Shown here one piece after another: positions 26,293-33,808 of a DNA stretch of 64,000 nucleotides. Numbering within the stretch: the stretch's first letter is position 1; every line of letters starts with the position of its first letter. The notes beneath the pieces were generated by a model, which made no database searches, was not told where the DNA came from, and saw only the letters and a program-made list of their open reading frames with translations. Origin of the DNA: Chloroflexi bacterium 44-23. Its GTDB lineage: Bacteria; Chloroflexota; Anaerolineae; Anaerolineales; Anaerolineaceae. The stretch is taken from positions 411,034-475,033 of the forward strand of contig MKUW01000006.1 of the NCBI GenBank assembly GCA_001899005.1, written 5' to 3'. A program made the position numbers and the translations under genes.

Positions 26293-28029
26293 ATGACTAC
26301 TATGAGCCAAGTGGATAAAAAACCAAAAAGAAAATCATCAAAAGAAAAAGATCTCAACCAAGAATTGAGCGCTATGCGAGATGAGTTAAGCAAACAAGAA
26401 GCCGATATCGAGTCATCAATCCAGGAAGAAGTAAACCAAACCAGGGTTGAATCGGATGGGTTGATTGAAGCAAGATTGCCGCAAAATTTTCCACCAGATA
26501 ATTCTTCTCCCAGTGCAGGCTTGGGTACAAAAATCCTCTCCACGGATGAAACATCCTCTGAGGGTGAATTACCTGATCAGACCGCCGATGAGAGTGAAAT
26601 AAAACCAGCAGTTCATCCTTTTGTGACAGCAGATTCCACCGATTTGAATTCTGAAACATTACGAACCGAGACCATTCAGCCCAAATATAATGAAAATCCA
26701 ACAGTACCTCATAGCGCATTTGTTCTGGGTTCTGAAGAAACTGATTTTCTGAAAGAGTTGGAGGACCGTAATAAGACGTTACCCCTCTCTGATTCTGGCA
26801 ATGAAGATTTTATCAAAGAAATCACACAATCATTGGAAGATGACCCCTATCTTTCCAGAAACAACCAGAAAACCCCAACAGAAGTTGAGGAAGTCGAAGA
26901 AATCAAAGGAAGCGGCGATGGAGATCGAGATTACCTCGCAGAAATTGAAAGTGAGATTGAAAAAGCAGCCCTTGCAACCAATCCTTTTGAAGGCAATTCC
27001 ATAGATCCACTGGAAAATGATTTCCTATCACAATTAAAAGATATCTTTCCGGAAGATTACACTGATGGAGCCATCACCAAGCCGCTTGATGATTTTGAAG
27101 ATCTGATCGATGGAGAAGCAAAGCTTTCTTCTGAGTCCTGGCAGGAAGTATTAAATGCCACTGAGGAATCATCGCGGGAGCCAATTTCAGCCGATTTTTT
27201 GTTGCACGCGCCAACAGAACCAGACCTTGAAAATGAACTGTTTGCGGATAGCTGGGCCGAGCAGCCTGATGATGTTTTTTCACGGAATACACTTCCTGAA
27301 GGCGAATTCAAGGATCCAAACGAACCGGAAAGGGAAAGTCAAACTGAACTTGAAAGCCAGCCTGAAGAAGAAAATAAAGAATCGCTTGAAAATCTGCGTC
27401 GATCATTCATTGAAGAATTTGAACAAACTACCTGGCCGGAAGAAGAACCTTTACCCGAAAAAGAAGAGCGTTGGTTACAACAAAAATTTGTTGCCTTTTC
27501 CAAATGGACAAAATCATTAAATGGGGCAGAAAAAACTTTACTTATCATGAGTTCCTTCATCACGCTGGCAGTGATTGTCGCGATTGGTTTGGTGTTGGTT
27601 AAGTGGCAGGGAAATAAAAATATAAATGGAACGCCTCCGGAGGTAATCGCCTCAGTTGACCCCAACCTGGTTTACCCCACCGGCCTGCAACTTCCCGGTG
27701 GATGGTTTTTCTTTCTGCAGCGTGGTGAACTCAAAAACAATAAATGGGATCCCCAGACAGCTGAGTGGTTGGTCAGCTCAACCGTGCGACGTGTGATAGC
27801 AATTCCCTGGAGCCGCCAAGCAGAAGCGGTTGTGCAAACTTTGAATGAAGGCGAAGAACTTCGCGTTTTTATGAATAACAATGACATTATGAATTATGCA
27901 GTCACTGATGTAAAGCAAGTAGATCGTGAAGATGTCAACATACTCTCAGCGAACGAACCGTCTTTGGTAGTTATCCTATTTAAGAGCGATAATTCTGATC
28001 GCTGGGTTATATTCGCAAAGCCAAAGTAA
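26293..28029 (+). CDS. Acidic membrane protein with inactive sortase-like C-terminal domain
   Basis: A 578-residue protein whose first ~400 residues are very acidic, low in complexity and probably disordered (runs such as PEEENKESLENL). One membrane helix follows at residues 416-438 (LLIMSSFITLAVIVAIGLVL). The last ~130 residues lie on the opposite side. They align by eye with class sortases: LNEGEELRVFMNNN matches the LxxGDxI strand and NEPSLVVILFKSDNSDRWVIFA matches the TLITC...RLVV strands. The catalytic Cys position holds Phe or Leu and the His is missing, so it should be non-catalytic. An ATG at 26302 is an alternative start. I am not aware of a name for this family. Confidence 0.65.
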   Translation: MTTMSQVDKKPKRKSSKEKDLNQELSAMRDELSKQEADIESSIQEEVNQTRVESDGLIEARLPQNFPPDNSSPSAGLGTKILSTDETSSEGELPDQTADESEIKPAVHPFVTADSTDLNSETLRTETIQPKYNENPTVPHSAFVLGSEETDFLKELEDRNKTLPLSDSGNEDFIKEITQSLEDDPYLSRNNQKTPTEVEEVEEIKGSGDGDRDYLAEIESEIEKAALATNPFEGNSIDPLENDFLSQLKDIFPEDYTDGAITKPLDDFEDLIDGEAKLSSESWQEVLNATEESSREPISADFLLHAPTEPDLENELFADSWAEQPDDVFSRNTLPEGEFKDPNEPERESQTELESQPEEENKESLENLRRSFIEEFEQTTWPEEEPLPEKEERWLQQKFVAFSKWTKSLNGAEKTLLIMSSFITLAVIVAIGLVLVKWQGNKNINGTPPEVIASVDPNLVYPTGLQLPGGWFFFLQRGELKNNKWDPQTAEWLVSSTVRRVIAIPWSRQAEAVVQTLNEGEELRVFMNNNDIMNYAVTDVKQVDREDVNILSANEPSLVVILFKSDNSDRWVIFAKPK

Positions 28030-28231
28030 CCAATCAATAAAGCCCGCCATAACTGGTCCAATAACCGAACCCACAATCTCCTTACAAAGTTTGGTTTTTC
28101 ACTTTGCTGCCAAAGCATATGACTTTTTTTTAGATACCTTCCACAAATGAAAATTAAATGGTGCACTTAGATTTTGGAAATCCAATTCCTCTGGCTTCCG
28201 CACATCCATAGGATAAATGGCGCTTGAAACG

Positions 28232-28255
28232 CATTCATTCGCAAGAAAATGAATG
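28232..28255. repeat. 8-bp inverted repeat upstream of the GlmS-type gene
   Basis: CATTCATT (28232-28239) and AATGAATG (28248-28255) face each other across eight bases. They lie about 35 bases before a TATAAT at 28291 and so could be an operator. No known binding protein is indicated, and no good -35 element accompanies the TATAAT. Confidence 0.35.
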
Positions 28256-28318
28256 ACATTCTACATATAGGTGCCTGCTTTCTTCCCTTCTATAATGATT
28301 AAATACGGAGGAAGACCT

Positions 28319-30109
28319 ATGTGTGGAATATTCGGAATTGTTACCAAACACGAAAAAAATCTGGGGAACATCCTGACAGCAGCCGGACAGAGACTTTCAT
28401 ATCGCGGTTATGATTCTGTGGGGGTGGCCACCATTCACGCTGACCAAAGCATTGATCTCAGGAAAGATGTTGGCAAGGTACAAGCTGTCGCCGAAAAATA
28501 TAATTTTTCTGAGATGAACGGCTGTCGCGGCATTCTGCAGTTGCGTTGGGCAACTTTCGGCGAACCATCTCAGGTCAATGCACAACCACATCTGGATTCA
28601 AAGGGATTGATGGTCGGCGCGCACAACGGTAACATTGTCAATAATGTACTCCTTCGCAAACAATTCAGCGCCGAGGGGATGCTGGTTCGTTCCACCAATG
28701 ATGGTGAAAGCTGTGTTCATGCAGTCGAACGCCATCTCCTACAAGGAAATGGGATGTTGGATGCCATACGTTTGGCTTACCAAGATTTAGAGGGAGATTA
28801 CGCTTTTGTGATTGCATCCGGTACTGATGAGAAACTATACGCGATCAAGAATGGTTCTGGTCTGATCGCAGCCTTCGGCGAAGATTTCACTTGCATATCA
28901 TCCGATCTACCATCAATATTGCCACTTTCTCATGAAATTATCTTTTTGAATGATGGCGAAATCGTTGAGCTCACCCCTTCTTCAATTTCCATATATTCAG
29001 CCGAAACCGGCGAAAAAATAGAGCGTCAGGCAGAAGTGGTGATTGAGACTATGGAAGCTGCGCAGAAGGGTGGATTCGCACACTTCATGCTCAAAGAAAT
29101 AAATGAACAACCGCAGGTCGCTCGCGAATTGCTGCATTTGTGGGATAGGATGGGGGAAGTTGAACAAGTTATCACAGCCATTCAACAAGCTCGCTCAGTT
29201 TATTTTATCGGCTGTGGCACCTCTTATAACGCTTGTGTAAGTGGAGCCATTTTCTTTAACAATCTGGCAAATCGAAGTGTAATACCTATCGCTGCGCCTC
29301 AATTTATGGCCCAGTACAATCAATCCACCAACTCTGAGGACATCGCCATTTTCGTGAGCCAAAGTGGGGAAACGAAAGATGTGCTGAACGCTGTAGATGT
29401 TGCTCGTCAAAACGGAATGAGAATTTTCTCGCTCGTCAATGTTGTCGGTTCTACACTTACGAAAAAATCGGAGATTTGGCTACCCTTAGCTTGTGGTTAC
29501 GAAGTAAGCGTACCGGCCACAAAAACTTTCACTAACCAAATGGTTGCTTTTCTATTCCTGGCATATCGCCTGGCCGGCAAAGATTCCTCAGTAATCCATC
29601 AATTACCGCAGCTGATGGAAGAGGAAATTCGTCAAAGTATGCAAAAGGTGGTTGACTTCGTACCATTTTTCGATGGCTGGAAAGATTTTTATTGCCTGGG
29701 CTTTGGGCTTACTTACCCGATAGCGCTGGAAGGGGCTTTAAAAATAAAAGAAATCACATATGCACATTGCGAAGGTATGCTATCAACTGAATTTAAACAT
29801 GGCCCACTAGCAGCAGTCAGTGATAGATACCCAGTAATTTTTGTTTCAACGAAACGGGACATTCCTTTCATCATATCGGGTATAAATGAAGTTACTTGTC
29901 GCGGAGGGTTGGCAATAGCCATCGGACCACAAAATGCCGCCTTGACTGAAAACGCCTATCATGTGTTACCGATAGTGGAAACAAATGACGAATTCCTTTC
30001 AATTTTGGCTGCCATCCCGCTGCAATTACTTTCTTACCAACTTAGTCTTAGAAAAGGATATGATCCGGATTTTCCGCGAAATCTGAGCAAGACTTTGACG
30101 GTCGATTAA
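28319..30109 (+). CDS. glmS: GlmS-type glutamine-fructose-6-phosphate aminotransferase
   Basis: Makes glucosamine-6-phosphate, the entry to UDP-GlcNAc and peptidoglycan. Start ATG 28319 with GGAGG upstream places Cys2 (MCGIFGIV) as the N-terminal nucleophile. The class II glutaminase domain covers residues 2-230, and two SIS isomerase domains follow with GCGTSYNAC, FVSQSGETKD and EGALKIKEITY. The catalytic His in TEFKHGPLA and the terminal Lys in PRNLSKTLTVD are present. In the glutaminase part the usual RWATHG/NAHPH motif reads RWATFGEP/NAQPH, so two conserved His are changed. It is a full-length 597-residue protein; a variant function is possible. Confidence 0.88.
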   Translation: MCGIFGIVTKHEKNLGNILTAAGQRLSYRGYDSVGVATIHADQSIDLRKDVGKVQAVAEKYNFSEMNGCRGILQLRWATFGEPSQVNAQPHLDSKGLMVGAHNGNIVNNVLLRKQFSAEGMLVRSTNDGESCVHAVERHLLQGNGMLDAIRLAYQDLEGDYAFVIASGTDEKLYAIKNGSGLIAAFGEDFTCISSDLPSILPLSHEIIFLNDGEIVELTPSSISIYSAETGEKIERQAEVVIETMEAAQKGGFAHFMLKEINEQPQVARELLHLWDRMGEVEQVITAIQQARSVYFIGCGTSYNACVSGAIFFNNLANRSVIPIAAPQFMAQYNQSTNSEDIAIFVSQSGETKDVLNAVDVARQNGMRIFSLVNVVGSTLTKKSEIWLPLACGYEVSVPATKTFTNQMVAFLFLAYRLAGKDSSVIHQLPQLMEEEIRQSMQKVVDFVPFFDGWKDFYCLGFGLTYPIALEGALKIKEITYAHCEGMLSTEFKHGPLAAVSDRYPVIFVSTKRDIPFIISGINEVTCRGGLAIAIGPQNAALTENAYHVLPIVETNDEFLSILAAIPLQLLSYQLSLRKGYDPDFPRNLSKTLTVD

Positions 30110-30475
30110 CGATCTACTAACTTAACTATCTCTCTTCTTATTTATTAACCTCTGCCAGTTTACCGGCTTGTCACCGCATTAACTCAAATAGTCTGAAACG
30201 GAATGTTTCATACCCAACATAAAAGTTTACTGGACTACGGGCGTTCATCTTCCCATTATAAGAATTCACTTTGCTTTTTTTTGCTATTCATTGATAATTC
30301 TTGCAGCCATTGCACCAGCCGGAATAGCGTCGTACAGAAAAATCGTATGGGTTCAGAGAAATCGATCGTGTTTGAACCGGGAGCTTTTCATTACAATCCG
30401 CTTCAAGGGGTCACCTTTTCAGATTAAGATCAATCCGATGCCCGACCAACTGATTCACAAAGCTCATTAGAGTTC
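30110..30475. other. Gene-free interval after the GlmS-type gene
   Basis: I see no convincing gene. TGAAAC/GTTTCA around 30195-30211 could form a small hairpin after the GlmS gene but has no U-tract. A plus-strand frame of 74 codons (30203-30427) has no recognisable domain or ribosome site. Confidence 0.4.
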
Positions 30476-30640
30476 TCAATTATTTTTCCCGCGAACCAAT
30501 TTAAACAATTTCTTCCAATAACTGGGGTCATCCAGCTATGCGGATGAGATCGACCTTCAAGATGCTATCCAACAACATCCCAACTCGAACCATGACTCTC
30601 AAGATAGAAATTCGGTCCATTGATCCACATAAATTTACCG
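30476..30640 (-). pseudogene. Possible decayed coding remnant after the glycosyltransferase gene
   Basis: On the minus strand, directly after the glycosyltransferase stop, protein-like stretches appear in succession but in shifting frames. One frame reads MWINGPNFYLESHGSSWDVV then a TAG, then HLEGRSHPHS. A different frame then gives LDDPSYWKKLFKLVRGKNN and a stop at 30476, which looks like an authentic protein C terminus. One in-frame stop and one frame change would be needed, the pattern of a degraded gene. The family is not recognisable. Confidence 0.3.
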
Positions 30641-30646
30641 CCAAAT

Positions 30647-31327
30647 TTATACGATTATTTTTGGTTTAGACCGTTTGCGTGCATCTATTACCACCCGCAG
30701 AAAATTAACCACGTGATGTAATGGACGAATATGGCTTGTTTCATCAGCATAAATTGTCTCGATAGGCACCCAATCCAATTTCAAGCCATGCTCGATACAT
30801 TGGACAATCATTTCCACCTCATATTCAAATCCGCTTTCCTGGCTATGCAAAAGAATGCCATACAGGTCACGCGAAAGCAAGCGATATCCCGATTGATTAT
30901 CACGGATTGGCTGGCGCATCGCCCAGGAGAATGCCCAGCTGCCTGTGGTGTTAGAGAGTCGTCGAATAAAGGGCATTTTTGTGAAATCCCGGAAGCCAAT
31001 AATCAGATCCGGTTGGTTAAGTCGGTAAGCCTCCAAAAATTTTGGTATTTCAAGCGGGTCATGCTGACCATCCGCATCCAATGTGACAAGAAAATCGCAG
31101 CGCTTCCGGATTGCTTCTGCAAATCCTCGTTGCAGCGCTGCGCCTTTGCCCTGGTTGGGAATCTGCTGAAATACTTCAGCGCCTGCAGCTTTCGCAACCT
31201 TGACAGTCTCATCATGTGAGCCATCATCAATGACGATCACTGGCATAAACCGGATGGCCTTTGCAATTACAGCACCGAGATGTTTTTCCTCGTTGTAAGC
31301 CGGGATTAAAATGCAACCATTTTTCAT
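30647..31327 (-). CDS. Family 2 glycosyltransferase (dolichol-phosphate-mannose-synthase-like)
   Basis: A 226-residue cytoplasmic or membrane-associated GT-A enzyme. The N-terminal CILIPAYNEEKHLGAVI and VIDDGSHDET bind the nucleotide sugar, and the metal-binding DAD motif is in LVTLDADGQHDPLEIPKFL. The segment RDNQSGYRLLSR and the QSGFEYEVEMI region are typical of the DPM1/ArnC-like branch that passes sugars to polyprenyl phosphate. There are no C-terminal membrane helices, so it is the soluble subtype. No other glycan genes sit next to it; the acceptor is unknown. Confidence 0.88.
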   Translation of the reverse strand: MKNGCILIPAYNEEKHLGAVIAKAIRFMPVIVIDDGSHDETVKVAKAAGAEVFQQIPNQGKGAALQRGFAEAIRKRCDFLVTLDADGQHDPLEIPKFLEAYRLNQPDLIIGFRDFTKMPFIRRLSNTTGSWAFSWAMRQPIRDNQSGYRLLSRDLYGILLHSQESGFEYEVEMIVQCIEHGLKLDWVPIETIYADETSHIRPLHHVVNFLRVVIDARKRSKPKIIV

Positions 31328-31803
31328 CGTTACCTTTCAGATATCAAAAACTCAACCCAGGCTGATGTTTGAACATACCATTAACTATCGACCCACCCTG
31401 ACCGCAATAATCATGTGTAAATTAATAATTGGTGGATTGTTTAAATAATACCAGTTTCAGATTTCTCTTCTCTATTCAAACAATCACCTCTACGTGATTA
31501 TATCTCACCCACTCTTTGATGAAAATTGCAACTGACACTTCAGATGACCGCTGCAAACAATTGTCCTTGATTAATTTCTGCTAACCAAAATGAGCGCATT
31601 TTCCATAAGATTTTTCGAAACCTTCGAATGGATTATTCTCATCTTTTAGTATCAATTGATTGATCTTTTCCCAAGCAAGGCTGCATTCCAATTTTGTATA
31701 AGCTTTTTTTCATTTGAAAAACTTTATTTCCATAAATTTGAAGATAAATTTAGGTGAAATTTAGGAATTTGGGAATTTGGTTGTAATGAATTTCAAAAAA
31801 CTA
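31328..31803. other. Gene-free interval upstream of the dcw promoter
   Basis: AT-rich sequence between the divergent glycosyltransferase gene and mraZ. I find no gene, RNA or repeat in it beyond short AT runs; the dcw promoter begins at its right end. Confidence 0.5.
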
Positions 31804-31832
31804 TTGCATTCTTTTGAAAAATCCGCTAAAAT
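31804..31832 (+). promoter_or_regulatory. Promoter of the dcw cluster
   Basis: TTGCAT (31804-31809) and TAAAAT (31827-31832) are spaced by exactly 17 bases. The predicted transcription start near 31839 falls within the MraZ repeat array that begins right after the -10. Confidence 0.75.
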
Positions 31833-31867
31833 GTGGGTAATTGTGGAGTTAAGTGGGAGAAAGTGGA
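31833..31867 (+). promoter_or_regulatory. MraZ operator: four GTGG repeats with 10-bp period
   Basis: GTGGG, GTGGA, GTGGG and GTGGA begin at 31833, 31843, 31853 and 31863, each separated by five bases. MraZ of E. coli is known to bind TGGGN boxes with 5-base spacers just downstream of the promoter and repress its own operon. The order, spacing and location here match, next to the mraZ gene itself. Confidence 0.85.
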
Positions 31868-31886
31868 GCGCCGGTTCGCCGGCGTT
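31867..31886 (+). promoter_or_regulatory. UUCG-loop hairpin in the mraZ leader
   Basis: AGCGCCGG (31867-31874), TTCG, CCGGCGTT (31879-31886) form a stable 8-bp hairpin with one G-U pair. It lies between the MraZ boxes and the mraZ ribosome site (AAGGAG at 31896-31901). It could stabilise the message 5' end; it has no U-tract and so is not a terminator. Confidence 0.55.
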
Positions 31887-31912
31887 CTGCGAATTAAGGA
31901 GAGTTAGAACTA

Positions 31913-32347
31913 ATGTTCCTAGGCACATTCGAACACACCGTCGATCCAAAAGGAAGAATGACTATTCCGGCTCGTTTTCGAGAGCTCATTCTTGATGGAG
32001 CATTCATAACTCTGGGCTTTGAAAATAATTTGATCGTCCTCAAAGCGCAAACATTTTCAAGCCTCTCCGACACAATTAACAAGATGAGCATCACCAACCC
32101 TGATGCACGTGACTTGCGGCGATTAATGTTTTCACATGCAATTGAAGTCGAAATCGACAAAGCAGGTCGTATCCTCATCCCTTCTCATTTACGTTCAAAA
32201 ATTCAGTTGGAAGACCAGGCAATTGTTTTAGGTGCGGGAGTCTATTTCGAAATTTGGGCTCCTTCTGTATGGACGCCCCGATCGGATGAATTACTGAATG
32301 GGGAAATAAACAATAAACGATTTGAAGCCCTGGATCTTTCAATATAA
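31913..32347 (+). CDS. mraZ: Transcriptional regulator MraZ
   Basis: DNA-binding repressor of the dcw operon, built from two AbrB-like SpoVT/MraZ repeats. Both repeats are present: FEHTVDPKGRMTIPARFRE (residues 6-24) and AIEVEIDKAGRILIPSHLR (about 76-94), each with the DPKGR/DKAGR loop. The 144-residue length is normal. AAGGAG lies 11 bases before the ATG. It is first in the cluster and is followed by rsmH after one base, which is the conserved order. Its own operator lies in the promoter region. Confidence 0.96.
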   Translation: MFLGTFEHTVDPKGRMTIPARFRELILDGAFITLGFENNLIVLKAQTFSSLSDTINKMSITNPDARDLRRLMFSHAIEVEIDKAGRILIPSHLRSKIQLEDQAIVLGAGVYFEIWAPSVWTPRSDELLNGEINNKRFEALDLSI

Positions 32348-32348
32348 A

Positions 32349-33284
32349 ATGTCCGCCAATGAAGTTGAATCACCTCATATACCAGTACTTTACCATGAAA
32401 TTATAGCCGCACTTGCCCCAAAACCATCATGTTTTTACATCGATGGGACGATAGGTGCTGGTGGACATGCCTGGGGGATTTTGAATGCTTCGAAACCAGA
32501 CGGACAACTTCTCGGTTTTGACCTGGACCCCCAGGCGCTGGTAATCGCTCACCAGCGCCTTTCCGTATTCAGTGGTCGTTTCTTCCTCGTTCAGGCTTCG
32601 TACACCCGTATCCAGGAAGAAATGCACAAACTGGGCTGGAAATCTGTCGATGGGATTGTCTTCGATCTGGGTTTATCCTCCATACAATTGGATTCCCACC
32701 GGAGGGGATTTTCATTCCGGTTTGATAGCCCGCTGGACATGCGTTTTGGAGCAAGTGATCAACCGACTGCTGCAGATCTCATCAACAATTTACCAGAAGC
32801 GGAATTGGCTCGTATCCTGTGGGAATATGGCGAAGAACGTTTTGCTCGGAAAATTGCTCGTTTTATATGTGAAGCCCGGCCCATAAACACCACTTTTCAA
32901 CTGGCAAGACTTACTGAGAGGGCATATGGAAATTCATCATCGAAAATTCACCCGGCTACGCGTACTTTCCAGGCATTGCGCATCGCTGTCAACCAGGAAT
33001 TATCGGCCATTCAAGAGGTTATTCCAAAAGCGATAGAAGTTCTCAACCCTGGTGGAAAATTGGCGATCATTTCATTTCACTCACTGGAAGATCGCATCGT
33101 AAAAACAATATTTCGAAGAGAATCTCGTGATTGCATCTGCCCTCCTGAACAATTGATATGTACCTGCAATCATAAAGCGACTATCAAAGAGTTAACCCGA
33201 AAACCAATTGAACCTTCCTTAATTGAAAAAGAAAATAATCCCCGCGCACGCAGCGCAAAATTAAGAATCCTTCAAAAAATATAA
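32349..33284 (+). CDS. rsmH: 16S rRNA m4C1402 methyltransferase
   Basis: Methylates N4 of cytidine 1402 in the ribosomal decoding centre. The 311-residue protein begins after the mraZ stop (ATG 32349). Hallmarks are HIPVLYHEIIAAL, YIDGTIGAGGHAWGIL (SAM motif), the GIVFDLGLSSIQLDSHRRGFSFR segment, the DMRFG motif, and the C-terminal FHSLEDRIVKTIFR block, followed by NPRARSAKLRIL. Cys residues in CICPPEQLICTC are typical of the family. Start chosen over the in-frame upstream ATG at 32322, which lies inside mraZ. Confidence 0.96.
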   Translation: MSANEVESPHIPVLYHEIIAALAPKPSCFYIDGTIGAGGHAWGILNASKPDGQLLGFDLDPQALVIAHQRLSVFSGRFFLVQASYTRIQEEMHKLGWKSVDGIVFDLGLSSIQLDSHRRGFSFRFDSPLDMRFGASDQPTAADLINNLPEAELARILWEYGEERFARKIARFICEARPINTTFQLARLTERAYGNSSSKIHPATRTFQALRIAVNQELSAIQEVIPKAIEVLNPGGKLAIISFHSLEDRIVKTIFRRESRDCICPPEQLICTCNHKATIKELTRKPIEPSLIEKENNPRARSAKLRILQKI

Positions 33285-33342
33285 CTGGCACGACATTTGC
33301 ATACTTTACCTTGAATTTTATATCTAGTATTAGGATTTTGCG

Positions 33343-33807
33343 ATGAAAAAACAAACCAAACAAGCTTATCGACAAAAACCCTGGCGCATCCAGACTCAAT
33401 GGATCAGCCTGACTTTACTAGTGGTGGTATTAGCCATATTGTCAATAGCCATGAATTTGACCATCACAACGAAATCTGCTCATGCGGGTGTCCAGGTCCG
33501 AGTTTTAGAAGCCGAACGAGAAAAACTCGAACGGTCAATCTCCGGTAATCTGACACTTTTGGCACAAATTCTCTCCGCATCTACAATGCAAGAACGTGCC
33601 AAAGAGATGGGTTACGTACCGGCAACCCAGGCGAATATTGAATACATCTATCTTTCTGAATATGTCGGTAAAGAAGGCCAGAAAATATCCATTCCGCCAG
33701 CCCGTGATAATGCTGTCGCCAATTCAATTAAACCAATCTACACTCGATCGTTATGGGATTGGGTGTTTGACAATACATTTACCATGTTAGATCGTGAAGG
33801 AAAATAA
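33343..33807 (+). CDS. FtsL/DivIC-like division protein
   Basis: Small bitopic membrane protein of the divisome. The 154 residues comprise a basic cytoplasmic N terminus (KQTKQAYRQKPWR), one membrane helix (WISLTLLVVVLAILSIAMNL), and a coiled-coil region (VQVRVLEAEREKLERSI) followed by a tail about 70 residues longer than usual FtsL. Sequence alone is weak for this fast-evolving family; its place between rsmH and ftsI is the best evidence. FtsL bridges FtsQ/DivIB and FtsI/FtsW. The stop codon lies one base before the ftsI start. Confidence 0.75.
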   Translation: MKKQTKQAYRQKPWRIQTQWISLTLLVVVLAILSIAMNLTITTKSAHAGVQVRVLEAEREKLERSISGNLTLLAQILSASTMQERAKEMGYVPATQANIEYIYLSEYVGKEGQKISIPPARDNAVANSIKPIYTRSLWDWVFDNTFTMLDREGK

Positions 33808-33808
33808 G

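Noticed and set aside
30203..30427. 74-codon plus-strand frame
   Set aside because: No domain, no ribosome site and odd composition; likely chance.
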